DNA from: Denticeps clupeoides
Lineage: Eukaryota > Chordata > Actinopteri > Clupeiformes > Denticipitidae
Assembly (NCBI RefSeq): GCF_900700375.1
Contig: NC_041713.1
Location: forward strand, 20,115,464-20,179,463
Direction of reading: 5' to 3'
DNA length: 64,000 nucleotides
Shown: positions 57,916 through 64,000 of the stretch, one piece after another
How positions within the stretch are numbered: the first letter of the stretch is position 1
Layout: every line of letters starts with the position of its first letter
Notes under the pieces: generated by a model
What the model was told of the DNA's origin: nothing
The model's input: the letters and a program-made list of their open reading frames with translations, nothing else
The model's database searches: none
Made by a program: the position numbers and the translations under genes

Positions 57916-58040
57916 AGTACAGGCCAAAAGGTTAAACACACCTTCTCATTCAATGTGTTTTCTTTATTTTCATGACCATTTACGTTGGTAGATTCTCACT
58001 GACGGCATCAAAACTATGAATGAACACATGTGGAGTTATG
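57916..58040 (+). mobile_element. Left-end remnant of the same Tc1-like element, copy 2
   Basis: Matches 53598-53721 of copy 1 and then jumps to sequence equivalent to about 54298. Confidence 0.8.
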
Positions 58041-58532
58041 TGGACCGTGAAAAAAATGGCTAATTTGTGGAAAAGTTTGCTATTTGTGAAGTGCAGCTAT
58101 TTGTGTCTGAGCTCACACCTCTGTGTGTGTGTGTGTGTGGGCCCATATGTGTGTTTCATAAGATTCTCAGACGACTACTTCTCCCATGAGGACCAGCTAG
58201 CCGACTCTTTCATATACCAAATGTGACTGCAGTTTTCTATGCAGACAGATAACCAGGGGGCGACAGCTGGTAGGAAATGTGGGGTCCTTGTCTCTTTTAC
58301 TGTTGGCAGAGTTCATATGAGTTTTTTCCTTCCTTTCCTGGAACATTTTACTGTTCACTACTATTTTTTTTTACCTGGTTGGCTAGAAATTGTAAGTGTG
58401 TTCAAAATTTGTGTCTTTTTGCTAAACATTTAGATTTTCTATTGATTTGCTTTATGGATTTTATTCAGTATTTCCTGAGATATTATTTCCTTCTAAGGAT
58501 TAGATGGTTTCTGCTAATTCCTGACTACATTT

Positions 58533-58723
58533 GTGTGGTAGTAGCTTGGTGGGTAACACACTCGCCTATGAACCAGAAGACCCAGGTTCAAATCCCACTT
58601 ACTACCATTGTGTCCTGAGCAAGACACTTAACCTAAAACTGCTCCAGGGGGGGACTGTCCCTGTAACTACTGATTGTAAGTCACTCTGGATCAGGGCGTC
58701 TGGTAAATGCTGTAAATGTAGAT
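58533..58723 (+). repeat. SINE family A in tandem copy 2
   Basis: Same insertion as at 54790. Confidence 0.88.
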
Positions 58724-58836
58724 TTGTTTTTGCTCTTTATGGGCTGAGAATGAAATGATTTGACCTTCCCACAGAACAGATGTTCCAGGCAGGTCATTAC
58801 AATCTAAATCGGAGGTCCACTCTTTTTCTGAAGATT

Positions 58837-59139
58837 TCACCTGCTCCTTCTGGTTAAAAGAGCTGAATTTGTCCACGATGGGACGCGGTCTCGGAGCGCC
58901 GATGGACTCTTTTTCTCGGTGTCCTCCGGAGGCTTCAGATGGGTCTTGATGAAGGTTTCTACAGTATATTTGGCATGTTCTCCCGCAGATTCCGAGATGC
59001 TGCGGTCCTGGAGATCGGTGAAAGTTTCTTTTTTCACTTGATTTTCACTTGATAAATTTTTTTTCACTTGATTCACATGATCAGTTGGAGACTTGACCGA
59101 GTTCCGTAGAGACGCGTTTTCAGCAGCGAGTTTTTCCAC
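58837..59139 (-). CDS. Unrecognised coiled-coil-like ORF, tandem copy 2
   Basis: Differs from copy 1 by single residues (KKNLSSEN for KKKLSSEN; HAKYTVE for HAEYTVE). Confidence 0.4.
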   Translation of the reverse strand: MEKLAAENASLRNSVKSPTDHVNQVKKNLSSENQVKKETFTDLQDRSISESAGEHAKYTVETFIKTHLKPPEDTEKKSPSALRDRVPSWTNSALLTRRSR

Positions 59140-59441
59140 CTGCTGCTGCCTGAACTGCAGCGATTTAATTCTCGGTGTGGAATCTCGACCAGCGCCATCT
59201 TGCGTCGAGGCTGGGAAATCGCTGCCGATTTAGTCCAGGACGTCGGCGATGGTGATCCGGGGGATTGTGCCGTTTTGGCCGCCGAAGCTGCACTTTGACT
59301 TTTCTTCATGACTAAACTGTGAAAACGCCAGTAGGTGTATTCCTGAAGAGTTTCTACATTCTCCTCGCCGTCCTCACTATTCATTTCCGCCAGGTCTCTA
59401 GCGTCTGTCATCATTTCCGTTTTTCCCCCTGAAAACCCCAT
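59073..59441 (-). CDS. Unrecognised 122-codon ORF, tandem copy 2
   Basis: Same protein as the ORF at 55330-55698. Confidence 0.4.
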   Translation of the reverse strand: MGFSGGKTEMMTDARDLAEMNSEDGEENVETLQEYTYWRFHSLVMKKSQSAASAAKTAQSPGSPSPTSWTKSAAISQPRRKMALVEIPHRELNRCSSGSSRWKNSLLKTRLYGTRSSLQLIM

Positions 59442-59849
59442 GAATGTCTATGAATCGTCTGTAATCAAAACCACGTCCCAAAATCAAATTTTGAATTTAA
59501 ATTTTTTTTAAATTTTGAATTTAATTTTTTTTTTTTTTTTTAATTAATTTTTTTTGACTAATCAGAATGTAATGGGCGTGGCCACGCCGCGGGGTCGTTT
59601 TTGACCAATCAGGATTAAATGGGCGTGGTGACGCGACGGGGTCGTTTTGGACCAATCAGAAACGAATGGCTAGAACTACCTGCACCAGGATTGGCCCCCA
59701 CTATGCTGGGCCCCCCACTCGGAAAGTATTTAAGCAGCGAAGCAGCGCTGGGTCGTCAGACAAGCCAGAAAGAGAAAAGCAGATTCCAGTCTGAAATTAA
59801 GCTCCAGCGCTAGAGGCGTAGACACCTGATAATTGGAAAGTACAGGAAC

Positions 59850-60755
59850 ATGGAGATGCAGATGTTGGAACTGTGCAAGTCCCTCTGTGAACTTTGTTTG
59901 GAGGGTTACAGAGTTACAAAGAGCGGGAGTGATGCAGGAACACCACGGCAGTCCTGCGCCCGACAAGAGACCACCTCACCCGTTCAGAGGCAGAGGAAGA
60001 GGTCCTGGTCCAAGCCTTACGCACCAAGCGGAGGGAAAAGATTTAAGTGTGACTTGCAAATGGGCCCAAAAGACAAAAGCTCAGCAGTCATACCACAATT
60101 AACTCCGGAGAGAGGTCATCCAATCTATCCGGGCCGTAAATGGGTCAGAAGCTTTCATCAAGACCCATCTGAAGAGACCACCTCCCCTGCTCAGGGGCAG
60201 AGGAAGAGGTTCCGGTCCCAGACTTGCGCTCCAAGCGAAGGGACAACATTTAAGTGTGACTCGCAAATGAGCCCAAAAGACTTTAAAAGCTCAGCAGTCA
60301 TACCACAAATAACGCCGGAGAGAGGTCATGCAATCAATCCGGGCCGTAAATGGGTCAGAAGCTTCAAGAGAAACCACAACTCAAGAAGATTTGACCCTGG
60401 CCAGCAGTTCAAGAGGCAAAACAGAAGCTTCAAGAGAAACCTCGACTCAAGAGGATTTCACCCTGTCCAGCAGTTCAAGAGGCAAAACAGAAGGTCTCAG
60501 CGACGCTGGAACCAAGATGAAAGGAACCTGCATGGACCTCACCTGAGTCAGCAGACGCAGCGGTCACTATACAGAAGCCAGGTCAACAACAACCATGGCA
60601 GACACAGACCACGCTATATGCCACCCCCAAGCCTGCCCGAGGTGCAGACAGTCCGCACGTCTGTCTTTCAAAGATTGGGGCACTACTCATTTCCTTCAAG
60701 AACACAAGGAGGATCTTACTGTATGATAAATGCAGATATTATGGTTAAATCATGA
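59850..60755 (+). CDS. Unrecognised basic 301-residue protein, tandem copy 2
   Basis: Translation identical to the ORF at 56106-57011, and I found no nucleotide difference by eye in this block. Confidence 0.55.
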   Translation: MEMQMLELCKSLCELCLEGYRVTKSGSDAGTPRQSCARQETTSPVQRQRKRSWSKPYAPSGGKRFKCDLQMGPKDKSSAVIPQLTPERGHPIYPGRKWVRSFHQDPSEETTSPAQGQRKRFRSQTCAPSEGTTFKCDSQMSPKDFKSSAVIPQITPERGHAINPGRKWVRSFKRNHNSRRFDPGQQFKRQNRSFKRNLDSRGFHPVQQFKRQNRRSQRRWNQDERNLHGPHLSQQTQRSLYRSQVNNNHGRHRPRYMPPPSLPEVQTVRTSVFQRLGHYSFPSRTQGGSYCMINADIMVKS

Positions 60756-61659
60756 ATAAAAATTGTTAATACAGTAACCTGCGGTAACTCTCTTTTCATT
60801 TACTAAAATGTCTTTAAGAGTACAAAACACACACAAATTCTTAAGTCTGGGGGAAAATGACAAGTATTCACATTTCAGCACTGGAGCTTCATAACCAGGT
60901 TGTAACTAGAGGATCAAAATCCAACAAAAGAAACAGGAGGAAGAGGCAAAACATAGAGAAACATATAAAAAATGGGCCAAGTAGACATTCTGCTTGAACT
61001 ACATATTTATGTCAAAGAGTAGTTACAGATAGACCTCATTTGCACTTCGTGCAGACGTACAGATGTGGTCCTGGACGAGTGACCCTGTTTAGACAGAATT
61101 TGCACGTCCAGCGGACATCTTGTGTTACTCACTAGGCTACTAACCTGATTGGGGGTTAATTAGGTCAATGTGTCATTTCTGGGCAGAATCTAACATCTGT
61201 ACAAGCCAGGCTCAGGCTCTAATTTCAGGTTAGTACAGGTCTTTACCGCCTATAACAATGTGCTGTCTTGAATCCAGTTCCTTCATGGATTAGGACAGTT
61301 CAGCTACATCTTCAGTTATACCTAGGCAATATGAAATGAGTACTTGGTAACTTCTCGCGGTGAGGTTGCAGGCGGCAATGAACTGAACTCAATTCTGCTA
61401 ATAAGTCTGTCTAAATCCAACAAACTGTACTTTACAGTAGTTTATTCTGAAGCTTTCACCTTCATTTCTGTCATGTTGTGGAGAACTCACTTCTGGCACT
61501 TTGTCGTCAGAACAACATAACAATGTGGAACTTTAGTAGAGAGACCAATACCAAATACTGCATGGTAGCTGGAACCAGTTGGAGTTTGTGTCTACTGTGT
61601 TGTTGACGACGGGACTGTCTACAAATTGCTGCAAGCAGAGAAGGAAGCTCATCCATATA

Positions 61660-61785
61660 CAGTACAGGCCAAAAGGTTAAACACACCTTCTCATTCAATG
61701 TGTTTTCTTTATTTTCATGACCATTTACGTTGGTAGATTCTCACTGACGGCATCAAAACTATGAATGAACACATGTGGAGTTATG
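61660..61785 (+). mobile_element. Left-end remnant of the same Tc1-like element, copy 3
   Basis: Same junction as in copy 2. Confidence 0.8.
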
Positions 61786-62277
61786 TGGACCGTGAAAAAA
61801 ATGGCTAATTTGTGGAAAAGTTTGCTATTTGTGAAGTGCAGCTATTTGTGTCTGAGCTCACACCTCTGTGTGTGTGTGTGTGTGGGCCCATATGTGTGTT
61901 TCATAAGATTCTCAGACGACTACTTCTCCCATGAGGACCAGCTAGCCGACTCTTTCATATACCAAATGTGACTGCAGTTTTCTATGCAGACAGATAACCA
62001 GGGGGCGACAGCTGGTAGGAAATGTGGGGTCCTTGTCTCTTTTACTGTTGGCAGAGTTCATATGAGTTTTTTCCTTCCTTTCCTGGAACATTTTACTGTT
62101 CACTACTATTTTTTTTTACCTGGTTGGCTAGAAATTGTAAGCATGTTCAAAATTTGTGTCTTTTTGCTAAACATTTAGATTTTCTATTGATTTGCTTTAT
62201 GGATTTTATTCAGTATTTCCTGAGATATTATTTCCTTCTAAGGATTAGATGGTTTCTGCTAATTCCTGACTACATTT

Positions 62278-62468
62278 GTGTGGTAGTAGCTTGGTGGGTA
62301 ACACACTCGCCTATGAACCAGAAGACCCAGGTTCAAATCCCACTTACTACCATTGTGTCCTGAGCAAGACACTTAACCTAAAACTGCTCCAGGGGGGGAC
62401 TGTCCCTGTAACTACTGATTGTAAGTCACTCTGGATCAGGGCGTCTGGTAAATGCTGTAAATGTAGAT
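62278..62468 (+). repeat. SINE family A in tandem copy 3
   Basis: Same insertion as at 54790. Confidence 0.88.
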
Positions 62469-62581
62469 TTGTTTTTGCTCTTTATGGGCTGAGAATGAAA
62501 TGATTTGACCTTCCCACAGAACAGATGTTCCAGGCAGGTCATTACAATCTAAATCGGAGGTCCACTCTTTTTCTGAAGATT

Positions 62582-62782
62582 TCACCTGCTCCTTCTGGTT
62601 AAAAGAGCTGAATTTGTCCACGATGGGACGCGGTCTCGGAGCGCCGATGGACTCTTTTTCTCGGTGTCCTCCGGAGGCTTCAGATGGGTCTTGATGAAGG
62701 TTTCTACAGTATATTCGGCATGTTCTCCCGCAGATTCCGAGATGCTGCGGTCCTGGAGATCGGTGAAAGTTTCTTTTTTCAC
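62582..62782 (-). CDS. Coiled-coil-like ORF, tandem copy 3, shortened
   Basis: The T run at about 62801-62808 is one base shorter than in copy 1, so the frame is broken here and only the last 66 codons remain continuous. This argues that the ORF is not under strong constraint, or that the run was misassembled. Confidence 0.35.
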   Translation of the reverse strand: MKKETFTDLQDRSISESAGEHAEYTVETFIKTHLKPPEDTEKKSPSALRDRVPSWTNSALLTRRSR

Positions 62783-62816
62783 TTGATTTTCACTTGATAA
62801 TTTTTTTTCACTTGAT

Positions 62817-63185
62817 TCACATGATCAGTTGGAGACTTGACCGAGTTCCGTAGAGACGCGTTTTCAGCAGCGAGTTTTTCCACCTGCTGCTGCCTGAACT
62901 GCAGCGATTTAATTCTCGGTGTGGAATCTCGACCAGCGCCATCTTGCGTCGAGGCTGGGAAATCGCTGCCGATTTAGTCCAGGACGTCGGCGATGGTGAT
63001 CCGGGGGATTGTGCCGTTTTGGCCGCCGAAGCTGCACTTTGACTTTTCTTCATGACTAAACTGTGAAAACGCCAGTAGGTGTATTCCTGAAGAGTTTCTA
63101 CATTCTCCTCGCCGTCTTCACTATTCATTTCCGCCAGGTCTCTAGCGTCTGTCATCATTTCCGTTTTTCCCCCTGAAAACCCCAT
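62817..63185 (-). CDS. Unrecognised 122-codon ORF, tandem copy 3
   Basis: Same protein as at 55330-55698. Confidence 0.4.
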   Translation of the reverse strand: MGFSGGKTEMMTDARDLAEMNSEDGEENVETLQEYTYWRFHSLVMKKSQSAASAAKTAQSPGSPSPTSWTKSAAISQPRRKMALVEIPHRELNRCSSGSSRWKNSLLKTRLYGTRSSLQLIM

Positions 63186-63593
63186 GAATGTCTATGAATC
63201 GTCTGTAATCAAAACCACGTCCCAAAATCAAATTTTGAATTTAAATTTTTTTTAAATTTTGAATTTAATTTTTTTTTTTTTTTTAATTTAATTTTTTTTG
63301 ACTAATCAGAATGTAATGGGCGTGGCCACGCCGCGGGGTCGTTTTTGACCAATCAGGATTAAATGGGCGTGGTGACGCGACGGGGTCGTTTTGGACCAAT
63401 CAGAAACGAATGGCTAGAACTACCTGCACCAGGATTGGCCCCCACTATGCTGGGCCCCCCACTCGGAAAGTATTTAAGCAGCGAAGCAGCGCTGGGTCGT
63501 CAGACAAGCCAGAAAGAGAAAAGCAGATTCCAGTCTGAAATTAAGCTCCAGCGCTAGAGGCGTAGACACCTGATAATTGGAAAGTACAGGAAC

Positions 63594-64000
63594 ATGGAGA
63601 TGCAGATGTTGGAACTGTGCAAGTCCCTCTGTGAACTTTGTTTGGAGGGTTACAGAGTTACAAAGAGCGGGAGTGATGCAGGAACACCACGGCAGTCCTG
63701 CGCCCGACAAGAGACCACCTCACCCGTTCAGAGGCAGAGGAAGAGGTCCTGGTCCAAGCCTTACGCACCAAGCGGAGGGAAAAGATTTAAGTGTGACTTG
63801 CAAATGGGCCCAAAAGACAAAAGCTCAGCAGTCATACCACAATTAACTCCGGAGAGAGGTCATCCAATCTATCCGGGCCGTAAATGGGTCAGAAGCTTTC
63901 ATCAAGACCCATCTGAAGAGACCACCTCCCCTGCTCAGGGGCAGAGGAAGAGGTTCCGGTCCCAGACTTGCGCTCCAAGCGAAGGGACAACATTTAAGTG
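63594..64000 (+). CDS. Unrecognised basic protein, tandem copy 3, cut by window end
   Basis: The first 135 codons match copies 1 and 2. Confidence 0.55.
   Translation, partial: MEMQMLELCKSLCELCLEGYRVTKSGSDAGTPRQSCARQETTSPVQRQRKRSWSKPYAPSGGKRFKCDLQMGPKDKSSAVIPQLTPERGHPIYPGRKWVRSFHQDPSEETTSPAQGQRKRFRSQTCAPSEGTTFK

Larger units (their letters stand above)
57455..61198. repeat. Tandem unit, copy 2 (3744 bp)
   Basis: Head to tail with copy 1 and nearly identical to it outside the deletion. It has a few private changes, such as GTAAGTGTG for GTAAGCATG near 58392, TATATTTGGC near 58965 and CCTCACTATTC near 59371. Confidence 0.95.
61199..64000. repeat. Tandem unit, copy 3 (runs off the right edge)
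   Basis: Same order and same deletion as copy 2, cut by the window end inside the plus-strand ORF. More copies may follow. Confidence 0.95.

Overview
This window is vertebrate nuclear DNA, almost certainly from a ray-finned (teleost) fish. The genes are split by GT-AG introns. The introns and spacers hold two abundant tRNA-derived SINE families, Tc1-type DNA transposon remnants and LINE fragments typical of teleosts. The species cannot be fixed from sequence alone; a clupeiform-like otomorph is only a guess from the SINEs. All gene names rest on protein similarity recalled from family knowledge, with exon joins checked by hand for GT/AG sites and reading phase.

Layout. Bases 1-6103 (minus) hold seven exons of a TEX2-like SMP-domain lipid-transfer protein that runs off the left edge; a GC-rich, CpG-rich stretch (about 7500-8010) may be its promoter. 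At 8556-9350 lies a tandem array of about 22 copies of a roughly 35-bp unit, nearly every one carrying a CTCF-like core. Then comes msrb1 (9620-13077, plus), a selenoprotein with an in-frame TGA and a candidate SECIS element after its last exon. fahd1 (minus, one exon) and hagh (plus, nine exons) stand head to head around 15.5-15.9 kb. ciao3 (minus, eleven exons) and hexd (plus, thirteen exons) also diverge from a shared spacer at 26.5-27.7 kb. e4f1 (plus, fourteen exons) starts in a CpG-rich region at 37.4 kb. The 5' part of grid2ip (delphilin) starts at 46.5 kb and continues to at least 48.9 kb, perhaps 51.7 kb.

The right end (53.1-64 kb) is a head-to-tail array: three copies of a unit of 4317, 3744 and at least 2802 bp. 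Each unit has a CCAAT-box-rich promoter between divergent ORFs: a 301-residue basic, internally repeated protein on the plus strand with a TATA-like box and an abutting polyadenylation signal, and coiled-coil-like ORFs on the minus strand. I do not recognise either product. This array is the best candidate here for something undescribed.

Functionally the single-copy genes are housekeeping: methionine sulfoxide repair (msrb1), methylglyoxal detoxification (hagh), oxaloacetate/acylpyruvate hydrolysis (fahd1), cytosolic Fe-S assembly (ciao3), glycan hydrolysis (hexd), cell-cycle transcription control (e4f1), ER lipid transfer (TEX2-like) and synaptic scaffolding (grid2ip). MSRB1, HAGH, FAHD1, CIAO3 and E4F1 all lie on human 16p13.3, so much of the window is a conserved vertebrate block.
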